DNA of 64,000 bases from Ramlibacter terrae (lineage in GTDB: Bacteria > Pseudomonadota > Gammaproteobacteria > Burkholderiales > Burkholderiaceae_C). The stretch is taken from positions 3,968,001 through 4,032,000 of the forward strand of contig CP053418.1 in the NCBI GenBank assembly GCA_013127575.1. Reading direction: 5' to 3'. Of the stretch, positions 36,561 to 47,858 are shown piece after piece. The notes beneath the pieces are model-generated. The model saw only the letters and a program-made list of their open reading frames with translations, did not search any database and was not told the DNA's origin. The position numbers and the translations under genes are program-made. Position 1 is the stretch's first letter; each line of letters starts with the position of its first letter.

Positions 36561-37921
36561 ATGAACGCCCCCATCCACCCCATCGAACAACTGCACGTCG
36601 CCCTGCCGGACCTGGACTGGGTGACGGAGACCAGCCGCATCGCGCGGCTGTCGCAGGACTTCTCGTGGTTCAGCCCGGTGCTCAAGCGCCAGCTGTCCGG
36701 CAAGACCGCCGACGCCGTGGTGCGTCCGCGCAGCGAGGACGAGATCAAGCGGCTGGTGGCGCTGTGCGCCCGGCTGCGCATCCCGATCACCATCCGCGGC
36801 AGCGGCACCGGCAACTACGGCCAGGCCGTGCCGCTGCAAGGCGGCGTGGTGCTCGACATGAGCGGCTACAACCAGTTCCTGTGGGCGCGCAACGGCGCGG
36901 CGCGGGCACAGGCCGGCATCCGCCTGGTCGAACTGGAAAAGGAGACGCGCACCGCCTGCAACATGGAACTGCGCTGCATGCCGTCGACCTTCCGCAGCGC
37001 CACGCTCGGCGGGCTGTTCGGCGGCGGCTTCGGCGGCATCGGCTCGATCAACCACGGGCCGCTCGCGGCGCGCGGCAACGTGCTGGGCATCAAGGCGATC
37101 ACCTTCGAGGAAGAGCCGCAGGTCGTGGAACTGCGCGGCCCGGACGCGCTGCTGATGCACCACATGTGGGGCACCAACGGCCTCGTGCTCGAAGTCGAGC
37201 TGGCGCTGGCCCCGGCGCAGGCCTGGCAGGAGCACTGGTGGTGTTCCCGTCGTTCGACGACGCGCTCGACTTCGGCAATGCCGTGGCGCTGGCGCCCGGC
37301 ATCGCCAAGCGCGAGATCGGCCTGCTGGCCGCGCCCATCCCCGGCTACATGAAGCAGCTGGCCGATCACCTGCCGGACCAGTGCCACGCGATGATCCTGG
37401 CGATCGCGCCGACCAGCGAAGGCGCGATGCGCGAGCTGGCGACCCAGTGGCGCGGCGAGGTGACGTACACCAAGGACGCCGAGGAGATCGCCCGCACCAG
37501 CCGCACGCTGCTGGAGTACACACGGAACCACACCACGCTGATGGCGTTCAAGGTGGACAAGGGCATCACCCCTGCAGAGCGCCTTCACCGCCGGCCAGCA
37601 CGGAGCAGGTGCGGCGCATGGAAAAGCTGCTGAGCCCGGAAGTGCAGATGCACGCCGAGTTCCTGCGCAACATGGACGGCCAGGTCACGTGCACGGCGCT
37701 GCAGATCGTCAAGTTCAGCACCGAGGAGCGGCTGCAGGAGATCATGCAGCTGTACCGCGACAACGGCGTGCGCATCAACGACCCGCACGTGTTCATCGTC
37801 GAAGACGGCAAGGCCGGCGGCGACCTCGCGCCCGGTTATGTCGCCACCAAGAAGCGCTTCGATCCGCTCAACCTGCTGAACCCCGGCAAGGTGCGCGCCG
37901 GGCGGAGGGCCTGCCCCAGTG
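36561..37921 (+). CDS. FAD-binding (PCMH-type) oxidoreductase, frame breaks
   Basis: About 454 aa. FAD-binding PCMH fold: VVRPRSEDEIKRLVALCARL, ITIRGSGTGNYGQAVPLQGG (pyrophosphate loop), FGGGFGGIGSINHGPLAARG. The C-terminal oxidase-type lobe carries EQVRRMEKLLSPEVQMHAEF and ends FDPLNLLNPGKV-type text. Breaks at about 37235 (CACTGGTG for CACCTGGTG), a slip in 37570-37605, and 37899 (GCCGGGCGG for GCCTGGGCGG, giving AWAEGLPQ at the end). Oxidises an alcohol, amine or hydroxy-acid in this family; substrate unknown. Confidence 0.82.
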
Positions 37922-38380
37922 AGCACCGGCATGGGCCAGCCGATGGCGAACTACGCCGTGGCGCGCCGCGCCGGCGACTTCCTGTTCGTCAGCGGCGTGG
38001 TCGCCGTCGATCCGTCGCGCCAGGCCGTCGTGCAGTCGTACGAGGACCTGCCCACGCATGCGCGCGAGCAGCTGCGCGGCATCGGCTACGACACGGGGCA
38101 GATGACCGTCGACCTCTACGAGGCTCCGGCCGTGGCCCAGAGCTGGTTCGTGCTGGAGCGCATCCGGCAGATCGCGCACGAGAACGGCGCGACGATGGAC
38201 GACGCCGTCAAGCTGGTGCAGTACTTCCGCGACCTGCGCCACTACCCTTTCTACAACCGCGTCCGCGGCCTGTTCTACCCCACGCAACCGCCGGCCAGCA
38301 CGGTGGTGGAAGTGGCACGGTTCATGCCTTCGGACTCCGCACTCATCGAGGTCGAGGCCACCATCCACGCACCTCGCTGA
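37919..38380 (+). CDS. RidA-family (YjgF/UK114) protein
   Basis: 153 aa from a GTG overlapping the stop of the FAD oxidase. Blocks YAVARRAGDFLFVSGVVAVD, ENGATMDDAVKLVQYFRDL and FYPTQPPASTVVEVARFM match RidA proteins. Canonical RidA hydrolyses reactive enamine/imine intermediates, and subgroup members are often encoded in catabolic operons for N-containing compounds, where they may act as deaminase-like or aminoacrylate hydrolases. The arginine that binds the carboxylate in active RidA appears absent or displaced (ASTVVEVARF), so it may be a non-deaminase subgroup. Confidence 0.88.
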   Translation: MSTGMGQPMANYAVARRAGDFLFVSGVVAVDPSRQAVVQSYEDLPTHAREQLRGIGYDTGQMTVDLYEAPAVAQSWFVLERIRQIAHENGATMDDAVKLVQYFRDLRHYPFYNRVRGLFYPTQPPASTVVEVARFMPSDSALIEVEATIHAPR

Positions 38381-38463
38381 CAACCGCAGAGTAGAAGCTG
38401 GCAGTGGCCCCCGGGGCCATGGGTCATTGCTCTGGATTCCTTTCCGCACCCAAGGACTGATCC

Positions 38464-39413
38464 ATGAAATCTGCAATCACCGCCATCGCACTCGCCGCCG
38501 CCGCCTTCTGCGCGCAGGCCCAGGACAAGGTCACCTTCCTGACCTCGTGGTACGCGCAGGCCGAGCACGGCGGCTACTACCGAGCCGTCGCCACCGGCAT
38601 CTACAAGAAGCACGGGCTGGACGTCACCATCAAGATGGGCGGCCCCCAGGTCAACGTCAACCAGCTGCTGGCCGCGGGCCGGCCGACTTCGTCATGGGCA
38701 AGGACTTCCAGGTGCTGTCGGCGCTGGAGCAGGGCATCCCCATGACGACCGTGGCCGCGGTCTTCCAGAAAGACCCGCAAGGCATGATGACGCACGACGA
38801 CGTCAAGGGGCTGTCCGACCTGAAGGACAAGACCATCCTCGTCGCCAGCAGCGGCCGCACCAGCTGGTGGCCGTGGCTGCAGAAGAAGTACAGCCTGAAG
38901 GAAGAACAGACCCGTCCCTACACCTTCAACCTGCAGCCGTTCTTCGCCGACAAGAACGTCGCGCAGCAGGGCTTCCCCGGCTCCGAGCCCTTCAGCGCCG
39001 AGAAGGCCGGCCAGAAGGTCAAGTTCTTCGTCTTCGCCGACGACGGCTACCCGCCCTACGGCAACACCATCGTCACCATGCAGAAGACGGCAAAAGAAAA
39101 GCCCGAGATGGTGCAGCGCTTCGTCAAGGCCACGCTCGAAGGCTGGAAGAGCTACCTGGCCAACCCCGCGGCCGGCAATGCGCTGATCAAGCAGGACAAC
39201 CCGAAGATGGACGACGAGCTGCTGGCCTATTCGGTCAAGCAGATGAAGGACATGAAGTTCTTCGACGGCGGCGACGCCGCGAAGATGGGCCCCGGCGCCA
39301 TGACCGACGCCCGCTGGAAGAGCACCTACGAGCTGATGGTCGGCACGGGCCTGCTCAAGCCCAACGCCAACTGGCAACAAGCGTACACGCTGCAGTTCAT
39401 CAAGGCGCAGTGA
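38464..39413 (+). CDS. NMT1/THI5-type ABC substrate-binding protein, second copy, one frame break
   Basis: About 317 aa. Signal peptide MKSAITAIALAAAAFCAQAQ, then FLTSWYAQAEHGGYYRAVAT, VTIKMGGPQVNVNQLLAAG, PYTFNLQPFFADKNVAQQGF. Break at about 38690 (GGCCGGCC for GGCCAGGCC). It parallels the binding protein at 33922 block for block, so it is a paralogue likely using the same ATPase and permease. Confidence 0.9.
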
Positions 39414-40460
39414 TGCTGGTGACCCAACAACCGGTGCTGCGCCGGTTCTGGTACGCCGTCATGCCGATGGCGAAACTGGAAGCCGGCCCGCAGCCCTTCA
39501 CCCTGCTCGGGGAAGACATCGTGCTGTGGAAGCAGGCCGACGGCACGCCCGCCGCGGTCCGCGACCGCTGCTGCCACCGCACCGCGAAGCTGTCGAAAGG
39601 CTTCGTGCAGGACGGCAACATCGTGTGCGGCTACCACGGCTGGACGTACGACTGCAGCGGCGCCTGCGTGAAGATCCCGCAGGCGCCCGACATGGCCATT
39701 CCCGCCGGCGCCAAGGTGCCGGCGTACCACGCCGCCGAACGCTTCGGCTACGCCGGGTGGCACTAGCCGATCCGCTGATGCCGCTGCTCGATGCCGAAGA
39801 AGAGGCGCTGGGCCACCGCCGCATCCACCAGTTCGACGAAACCGGAACACCGGTGCGCTGCGGATGATGGAGAACTCCTTCGACACCGCGCACTTCGCCT
39901 TCGTGCACAAGGGCACCTTCGGCCGGGGCGACCAGCCGAAGCCGAAACACTTCTCGCTGAACGAAACCGCGTACGGCTTCGAGGCGAAGGTGGAGCTGGA
40001 CATCAACAATCCGCCCGAGTCGCACCGCATCACCGGCACGACCGACGCGACCACCAGCCGCAGCTTCAGCAACCAGTGGCACCTGCCCTTCCTGCGCAAG
40101 CTGGGGCTGGCGTACCCGAGCGGCATCCGGCACACGATCTACACCAGCGCGACGCCGATCGACGACACGCGCATCCGGCTGATCCAGTGGCTGTACCGGA
40201 ACGACACCGAAGCGGACTGCCCGGCGGCGCTGTTGAACGACTGGGACACGCGCGTCGTGATGGAAGACAAGGTGATCCTCGAATCGGTGAACGCCGATGC
40301 GCCCGTCGACATCGGCCGCCGCGACGAGCAGAGCATGGCCACCGACCGCCCCGGCATGATCATGCGCAAGCGCCTGCTGGAACTGCTGCGGGCCCATGGC
40401 GAAACCGAGAAGCACGGCTGGACCCGCATCCACCCGGTGCAGGAGGCCGTCCCATGCTGA
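39413..40460 (+). CDS. Rieske non-heme iron oxygenase, first of a tandem pair, two frame breaks
   Basis: About 349 aa. Rieske 2Fe-2S centre: CCHRTAKLSKGF then VCGYHGWTYDCSG (C-x-H, C-x2-H). Catalytic iron facial triad region ENSFDTAHFAFVHKG (D-x2-H-x4-H). Breaks at about 39756 (GCCGGGTGG for GCCTGGGTGG, restoring YAWVALADP) and 39843 (ACCGGAAC for ACCTGGAAC). Size and motif layout fit ring-hydroxylating or N-/O-demethylating monooxygenases of the VanA/PaO type. ATG overlaps the stop of the binding protein. Confidence 0.88.
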
Positions 40461-41502
40461 CCACCCAGCAGCAAGTGCTGCGCCGCTTCTGGTACGCGCT
40501 GATGCCGATGTCGCACCTCGACGACGGCCCCAAGCCGTTCCGGCTGATGGGCGAGGACCTCGTGCTCTGGAAGCAGGCCGACGGCACGCCCGCGGCCCTC
40601 GCCGACCGCTGCTGCCACCGCACGGCGCAGCTGTCCAAGGGCTACGTCGAGAACGGCAACATCGTCTGCGGCTACCACGGCTGGACGTACGACTGCACCG
40701 GCGCCTGCGTGAAGATCCCGCAGGCGCCCGACATGGCGATCCCGGCGGGCGCGAAGGTGTCCGGCTACCGCGCGCAGGAGAAGTACGGCTACGTGTGGGT
40801 CGCGCTGGAAGACCCGCTGCGCCCGATCCCGCACTTCCCCGAAGACGGCAAGCCCGGCTACCGCCGCATCTTCCAGTTCTACGAGGAGTGGAAGACGAGC
40901 CCGGTGCGCATGATGGAGAACTCGTTCGACAACTCGCACTTCTCGTTCGTGCACAAGGGCAACTTCGGCTTGCTCGACCAGCCGAAGCCGGCGCCGTACG
41001 AGTTCACCGAAACCGACTACGGCTTCGAGGCCGAGACGCTGGTGCCGATCCGCAACCCGCCCGAAAGCTACGCGATCACGGGCACCACGGAGCCGATCAC
41101 GCACCGGCACCTGGTGAACCGCTACTACCTGCCGTTCGCGCGCCGCTTCGGCTGCAGCTACCCGGCCAGCGGCATCGACCACATCATCTACAACTGCGCG
41201 ACGCCGATCGACGACGATCGCATGATGCTGGTGCAGTGGCTGTACCGCAACGACAGCGAGGAAGCGTGCAGCACGCAGGCGCTGATAGCCGGGACGCGAC
41301 CATCACCGCCGAAGACCGCGACATCCTCGAGGCGACCGACTACGACGCCTGCATCGACACCCGCCGCAAGCAGGAATTCCACATGCCCTCCGACAAGCCG
41401 GGGCTGGTGATCCGCAAGCAGTTGCTCGACCTGCTGCACGCGCACGGCGAAGAAGAAATCCATCGCGGCTCGCTGCCGCCTTCCCGGAAGATTCCCGCAT
41501 GA
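40454..41502 (+). CDS. Rieske non-heme iron oxygenase, second of a tandem pair, one frame break
   Basis: About 350 aa. Same architecture as its neighbour: CCHRTAQLSKGY, VCGYHGWTYDCTG, VALEDPLRPIPHFPED, ENSFDNSHFSFVHKG. One break at about 41292 (GCCGGGACG for GCCTGGGACG). Two adjacent paralogues starting MLVTQQPVLRRFWYA / MLTTQQQVLRRFWYA argue for recent duplication or a heterodimeric or two-step oxidation. No Rieske reductase is beside them; electron supply may come from elsewhere. Confidence 0.9.
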
Positions 41503-42931
41503 CCCAAGACCTGCTGATCCGCAATGCGACGGCGATCCTCACCGGCCTGAAGGGCGACGCCGCGCGCGTGCCGGGCCCGGACCTGCGCATCCGCGCGGGC
41601 AAGATCGCCGCCATCGGCGCGCTCACGCCCGAGCCGGGCGAGCGCCAGATCGACGCCGGCGGCTGCGTGATCTACCCCGCGTGGGTGAACACGCACCACC
41701 ACCTGTTCCAGTCGCTCCTCAAGGGCGACCCGGTAGGGCTGAACGCAACGTTGACGCCGTGGCTCACCGCCACGCCGATGCGCCTGCGCCCGCTGATGAC
41801 GGAGAACGACTTCCGGCTGGCCGCGCGCATCGGCCTGCTGGAACTCGCGCTGTCCGGCTGCGCGACGGTGGCCGATCACAACTACCACTACGCGCCCGAC
41901 CTGCCGTACGACACGTCGGCGATCCTGTTCGAGGAGGCCGCGAAGTTCGGGCTGCGGTTCGCGCTCTGCCGCGGCGGCGGCACGCTGTCGCGCGCGCCGG
42001 CGGGCTCCGAAGTGCCGGTGGCCGCGCGCCCCGAGACGGTGGAAGGCTTCCTGAAGGACATCCGCCGCCTCGCGCGCGAGTTCCACGACCCGGCGCCGGA
42101 CGGCATGCAGCGCATCGTCGTCGCGCCGACGACGCCGCCGCATTCCATGCGGCCCGATGAACTGCGCGAAGTGGCCTCCGTGGCGCGCGGCCTCGGCCTG
42201 CGCCTGCATTCGCACCTGAACGAAACCGTGCAGTACCACGACGCCGTGCACCAGCAGCACCGGGTGAAGCCGGTGCAGTTCTGCGAGACGATCGGCTGGC
42301 TGGGCGAAGACGTCTGGTACGCGCACTGGTCAAGCTCGACGAGGACGAGATCGCGCTGCTCGGCAAGACCCGCACCGGCATCGCCCATTGCCCGCAAAGC
42401 AACGGGCGTCTGGGCAGCGGCATCGCGCCGGTGCGCGCGCTGGAGGCCGCCGGCGCGCAGATCTCCATCGGCGTCGACGGCGCGGCTTCCAACGAAGCCG
42501 CCGACATGATCTCCGAGACGCACGCGGCCTGGCTGATGGCGCGCGCCCGCGCCGGGCAGGACGCGGTGGCGGTGCACCGCGGCGGCCGCGGCGAAGACGA
42601 TGCCGCTTCGACGACCATCGAAGACGTCGTGCGCTGGGGCAGCGCGGGCGGCGCCGGCGTGCTGGGCCTGGACGCGGTCGGCACGCTCGAAGTCGGCAAG
42701 TCGGCCGATCTCTCGATCTACGGCATCGACCGCGACCCGCGCTACTTCGGCCTGCACGATCCCGCCATCGGGCCGGTGGCCAGCGGCGGCACGGCGGACC
42801 TGCGCTGGATGCTGGTCGGCGGCCGCGAGGTGGTGCGCGACGGCCGCATCCCGAACTTCGACGTCATCGAACTGGGCCGCCAGAGCCGCGAAGCCGTCAA
42901 GGCGCTGCTGGCGCGGGTGGGGCGGCCATGA
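41499..42931 (+). CDS. Atz/Trz-type amidohydrolase (8-oxoguanine deaminase-like), one frame break
   Basis: About 478 aa, metal-dependent deaminase/chlorohydrolase superfamily. Metal and substrate motifs: NTHHHLFQSLLKG (His-x-His), VAPTTPPHSM, LHSHLNETVQYH, TGIAHCPQSNGRLGSGIAP and DGAASNEAADMISETHAAWL. Break at about 42328 (CACTGGTC for CACCTGGTC). Members deaminate or dehalogenate purine-, pyrimidine- and s-triazine-like rings. This supports an N-heterocyclic substrate for the pathway. ATG overlaps the preceding stop. Confidence 0.88.
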
Positions 42932-44312
42932 AGGACATCGCCAGTTTCGTCGCCGCGCTCGGCGACGTGCCGGTGGTCACGGACGCGGAGCACGTCAGGC
43001 GCCGCAGCCGCGACATGACGGCGCAGTTCAGTCCCGTGATGAAGCAGGACGCGCTGGAGCACACCGCCGACGTCCCTGGTGCGGCCGCGCGACAAGGCGG
43101 ACGTGCTGCGCATCGCCTCGGCTGCCGCACGGTCGCGCATGCCGCTGATGATGCGCGGCGCCGGCACCTGCAACTTCGGCCGGGGATTCCGCTCGCGGGC
43201 GGCGCGCTGGTCGACATGACGGCGCTCGACCGGTGCTGTGGACGCGCGACGGCCGCATGCGGGCGCAGGCCGGCGCCAGGCTGCAGGCGATCGACGCGGT
43301 GACGCGGCCGACCGGTTTCGAGCTGCGCATGCACTCGTCGACCCGCCGCGCCGCCACCATCGGCGGCTTCGTCGGCGGCGGCCACGCGGGCGTGGGCAGC
43401 TGCGCGTGGGGCATCCTGCGCGACCGCGGCAACATCCTCGGGCTGGAGGTGGTCAGCGTCGAAGAGGAGCCGCGCACCGTGCAGCTCACCGGCGACCGCG
43501 TGAACCTGGTGCACCACGCGTACGGCAGCAACGGGATCATCACGGAAGTGGAACTGCCGCTGGCTCCCCCGCGGCCCCGGCGCGAGCACATCGTGGTCTT
43601 CCCCGAATTCATGACCGCGGTGCGCTTCGCCCATGCGCTCGCCACGTCCGACGGGATCCCGAAGAAGCTGGTGTCGGTGCTGAGCGGCCGCTCGTGGTCG
43701 ATGATGTCCGGGCTGCAGCCGTACGGCGATGCCGCCTGCGACGGGCTCGTGCTGGCGATGGTGGCGCACCCTTTCGCCGACGCGTTCGCCGACCTGGTGC
43801 GCGCGTTCGGCGGCCGCATCACGGTCGATGCGCCGGAAGGCGAAGGACCGTACCGCGCGCCGATCTACGAGTTCTCGTGGGGCCACACCCGCTTCCATAT
43901 CAACCGCACGCAGCCGGACATCATCACGACGGTGGGGCTGTACGGACCCCGATGCAGTGGGGACGATGGAGCGCACCTTCCGGCGCTTCGGCCACCAGGC
44001 CGGCATGCACTTCGAGGTGAAGCGTTTCGACGGCCACACGGGCTTCGGGGCATGCCGCTCTTCGCCTACCGGGGCGAGGCGCACGGCCGACGTGATGCGC
44101 GGCATGGCCGGCGACGGCGCCCGGTGGCGAACAACCACACCTTCCTGGTCAAGGAAGGCGGCATGAAGCCGCTGGACGGCGAAGACGCCGCGTTCAAGCG
44201 CGCGATGGATCCGCACGACCTGATGAACCCCGGCAAGCTGCGCTTCGAAGCGCCGCCGCGGGAAGAAAAGGCGCTGCCGAGCGCGGGGTGGAAGTTCCGG
44301 GAGGCGGCTTGA
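42928..44312 (+). CDS. Second FAD-binding oxidoreductase of the cluster, multiple frame breaks
   Basis: About 462 aa after joining. PCMH fold as in the gene at 36561: LMMRGAGTCNFG, STRRAATIGGFVGGGHAGVG, GSNGIITEVELPLAPPRP. The C-terminal lobe has HTRFHINRTQPDIITTVG and AMDPHDLMNPGKLRFEAP. Breaks at about 43077 (extra C at CCTGG), 43185, 43231 (ACCGGTGC), 43950, and three between 44050 and 44130. Last gene of the plus-strand cluster; no gene follows before the minus-strand thioesterase. Confidence 0.78.
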
Positions 44313-44353
44313 GGGCTGGGATGGTGCGCAGCAGGCTCCGCTGCGCACCACGC

Positions 44354-44837
44354 TCAGGAGATCATGTAGGCCCCGGCCCCCGTCGCCAGCAGCTTGCCGC
44401 CGGGTCCGCGCATCTCCATGCGGCAGGACGCCACGCGCGAGCCGAGGCGCAGCACCTCGGCCTCGAGTTCGAAAGCGTCGCCGATCGCGCGCCGAAGGTA
44501 GTCGATGCGCAGGTCGATCGTGCCCAGCTTGCCGAAGCGCTGCAGCCGCTGCTGCGGCGCTTCTCCATGTGGCGCGCGCCCACGGCCGCCATCGAGGCCA
44601 GCCCGCCCATCGCGTCGAGTCCGGCGCTGATCACGCCGCCGTGCAGCTGCTTGTGCATGTAGTGGCCGACCAGCTCGGGCTTCATCGCGATGCGCCCGGT
44701 CACCTTCTCCGGCCGCACGCCGGTGATCTGCAGCCCCAGCACTGGTTGAAGACGATCTTCTCCTCGAAGATCAGGCGGATCGCGTCGATGAACTCCGGCT
44801 CGAATTCGACCGGTTCGGCAGGTGGATGGCGCGTCAT
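44354..44837 (-). CDS. PaaI/YigI-type acyl-CoA thioesterase, frame breaks
   Basis: About 161 aa, hotdog fold. Starts MTRHPPAEPVEFEPEFIDAI at 44837, overlapping the stop of the dehydrogenase. After a join at about 44742 (CCAG for CCAGG): GLQITGVRPEKVTGRIAMKP and HYMHKQLHGGVISAGLDAMG, the catalytic-helix region; after a second join near 44558: RIDYLRRAIGDAFELEAEVL ending GAYMIS. It would release free acid from an acyl-CoA of the neighbouring terpene pathway. Confidence 0.8.
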
Positions 44838-45995
44838 AGTCCCAGTTGTCTCGCGGCCGGGTCCTTCATGATCTCCTCGGCGCCGCCGCCGATCATCATG
44901 ACCTTGACTTCGCGGTAGATGCGCTCGCTCTTCGTGCCGCGCATGTAGCCCATGCCCCCGAGGATCTGCACGGCCTGGTCCGCGCAGAACTGCATCGTCT
45001 GCGTGGACTGGTTCTTCAGCATGCAGACCTGCGCGATGCAGTCGGCGTCGGTCTCGAGCACGGCCGGTCCCGCATCGGCGAGCGCGGTGACGGCGTTCAG
45101 CCAGGCTTCGGTGGCCTGGATGCGCATCTGCATGTCGACCAGCTTGTGCCGGATCACCTGCTTCTCGACCAGCGCCGCGCCGAAGGCCTGGCGGTCGCGC
45201 GCCCATGCGAGCGCCTCGTCGTAGCAGGCCTGCGCGAAGCCGAGCGCCATCGCCGCCATCGCCATCCGCTCGGCGTTGAAGTTGGCCATGACCATGCGGA
45301 AGCCCTCGCCCTCTTCGCCGACCCGATAGCGCGCCGGAACGCGCACGCCGTCGAAGCGCAACTGCGCCGTGTCGCTGCACAGCCAGCCCATCTTGTCGAG
45401 GCGGGTGCGGGAAAGGCCGGCGCTGTCGCCCGGCACCACGATCATCGAGATGCCGCGCGGGCCCGGCTCGCCGGTGCGCACGGCCACGGTGATCCAGTCG
45501 GCGCGCATCCCCGAGGTGATGAACACCTTCTCGCCGTCGATCACGTACGCGTCGCCCTCGCGGCGGGCGGTCGTGCGCAGCGCCGCCACGTCGGAGCCGC
45601 CACCGGGCTCGGTGATGGCCAGCGCGGCGACCTTCTCGCCGCGCAGCACGGCCGGGATCACCTCGCCCTGCAGCGCCTCGGTGCCATGCCGCAGCACCGG
45701 CGGCAGCGCGATGTTGTGCGAGAACAGGCCCGCCAGCAGGCCGCCGCTGGCGCCCCAGCGGCTCATCGCCACGAACAGCGCGTTGCGCAGCGCGTAGGGC
45801 ACCGGCGTTCCGCCGACCTCGTCGGGATAGCCGAGCCCCAGCAGCCCCAGCGCGGCGGCCTCGCGGTACAGCTCGCGCGGGAACTCGCCCGCGTCCTCCC
45901 ATTGCTGCACGTTGGGCACCACGCGCTCGTTCATGAAGCGGCGGACGCTGCCCGCCAGCGCCACGGATGTCGTTGTTGTCGAAGCTGTCGTTCAT
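44834..45995 (-). CDS. Acyl-CoA dehydrogenase, one frame break
   Basis: About 387 aa flavoprotein from [10 protein letters not shown] at 45995. FAD/substrate motifs: AITEPGGGSDVAALRTTA, VFITSGMRADWITVAV, QILGGMGYMRGTKSERIYRE and MIGGGAEEIMKD at the end. The frame breaks at about 45968, close to the start, where two bases are missing at a CCAGG-restorable point. Start overlaps the stop of atuF. In an acyclic terpene route it could oxidise a methyl-branched acyl-CoA; the exact step is unknown. Confidence 0.85.
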
Positions 45996-47858
45996 GCGGG
46001 TTCGAAGGTGGCCAGCAGGCGCGCCGTGGCGACCTGCTGGCCGGGTTCCACGTGCAGCGCCGTCACCACGCCGGCGCGCGGCGCGGTGACGGCGTGCTCG
46101 AGCTTCATCGACTCGATCACCAGCAGCACGTCGCCCTTGGCAACCGTTGCGCCGGCAACGACGCGCACGTCGAGCACCTTGCCGTTGAATCCGGCGCGGA
46201 CCTCGTCCCCTCCCGCGGCGCCGGCGCTGCCGGGCGGTGGATCGAAGGAGGCGTCGTCGAGGAACAGGTCCACGGCGCCGAGCTGCAGGTGCCAGCGGTG
46301 GTCCGCCACGCGCACCGCCGTCGCCCGGCCGGCGAGCACGCCATCGGCTTCACGCACCGGCACGTCGAGCAAGGTGTCGCGGTGGCGCACCCGCAGCGGA
46401 CGCTCGAACGGCGACGCGAGCGCCGGCGCCGCGCCCTGCGGCAGCAGCGCGGACAGGGCCGCCTCCGGCACCACCGACAGCTCCTCGTGCGCCAGCGTTT
46501 GCCGCAGGGCGTCGCCGTGGTACGCCGGGAAAGGCACCAGCGCACGGCCGGCGATGAACAGCGTGGTGGCGCAGGCACGCGGCCAGCAGCCTGCGGTTGG
46601 TGGGCAGGCCCAGCACCTGCAGCCGGTCGAGCGCCGTCGCGAGGTCGTCGATCGCCTGTGCGCGGGTCGGCGCCCAGGCGATCAGCTTGCCGAGCATCGA
46701 ATCGTAATGCGGCGTGACGTCGAGCCCTTCGCGGATCGCATGGTCGAAGCGCAGCGTGCCGGCCCCGCCGGCTTCGCCCGACGGCGGCCGCAGGAAGCGC
46801 GCGACGCGGCCGGTGCGCGGCGTGAAGTGCTCGTCCTCGGCGCACAGCCGGACCTCGATCGCGTGGCCGTTGAAGCCGATCTCGCCCTGCCGGCACGGCA
46901 GCCGTTCGCCGCGCGCGATGCGCAACTGCCACTCGACGAGGTCGTGCCCCGTCACCATCTCGGTGACCGGATGCTCCACCTGCAGCCGCGTGTTCATCTC
47001 CATCAGGTAGAAGGCGCCGTCTTCCACCGGGAACTCCACGGTGCCGGCGCCGCTGTAGCCCGCGGCCCGCGCGAGGTCCACGGCGGCTGGCCCATCTGGT
47101 TGCGCAGCGCGGCATCGATGCCGGGGCTGGGCGCTTCCTCGATGATCTTCTGGTGCCGGCGCTGCACCGAGCATTCGCGCTCGCCCGGTGAATGCAGCCG
47201 CCGTGCGTGTCGGCGAACACCGGATCTCGATGTGCCGCGGCCGCAGCAACGCGCGTTCGAGCAGCAGTTCGCCCGCGCCGAACGCGGCCTCGGCTTCGGA
47301 CCGCGCGGTGCGCAGCGCGGCCGGCAGCCGGTCGGGCTCGGTCACCAGCCGCATGCCGCGACCGCCGCCGCCGGCCGCGGCCTTGACCATCAACGGAAAG
47401 CCGATCGCCTCGGCGGCCGCGAGCAGGCGCTCCTCGGACTGGTCTTCGCCCCGGTAGCCCGGCAGGCACGGAATGCCACGCGCGGCTGCCGGGTCTTTCG
47501 CGCGCGACTTGTTGCCCAGCGCGCGAATGGCGTCCGGCCCGGGTCCGATCCACAGCAGGCCGGCGTCGCCGGCGGCCTGCGCGAAGTCGGCGTTCTCGCT
47601 CAGGAAACCGTAGCCGGGATGGACCGCGTCGGCGCCGGTGGCGCGCGCGGCTGCCAGCAGCTTGTCGATCCGCAGGTAGGAGTCGGCCGAGGCATGGCCG
47701 CCGAGCGCATGCGCGCGCGTCGCCTCGCGCACGTGCAGCGCCTGTGCGTCGGCTTCCGAATACACCGCCACGGTTTCGATGCCCATGCGGTGCGCCGTGC
47801 GCATGATGCGCCGCGCGATCTCGCCGCGGTTGGCAATGAGCAACCGGCGGATCTTCAT
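45992..47858 (-). CDS. atuF: Geranyl-/methylcrotonyl-type CoA carboxylase alpha subunit (biotin carboxylase + BCCP), frame breaks
   Basis: About 622 aa. N-terminal biotin carboxylase: [51 protein letters not shown] (ATP loop), [19 protein letters not shown]. The C-terminus ends in the biotinyl domain with the modified lysine in [17 protein letters not shown]. Breaks cluster at about 47215, 47090 and 46560. It charges biotin for the beta subunit encoded two genes away. atuF is chosen because the neighbours are atuC/atuD-like; liuD (methylcrotonyl) is the alternative. Confidence 0.85.
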
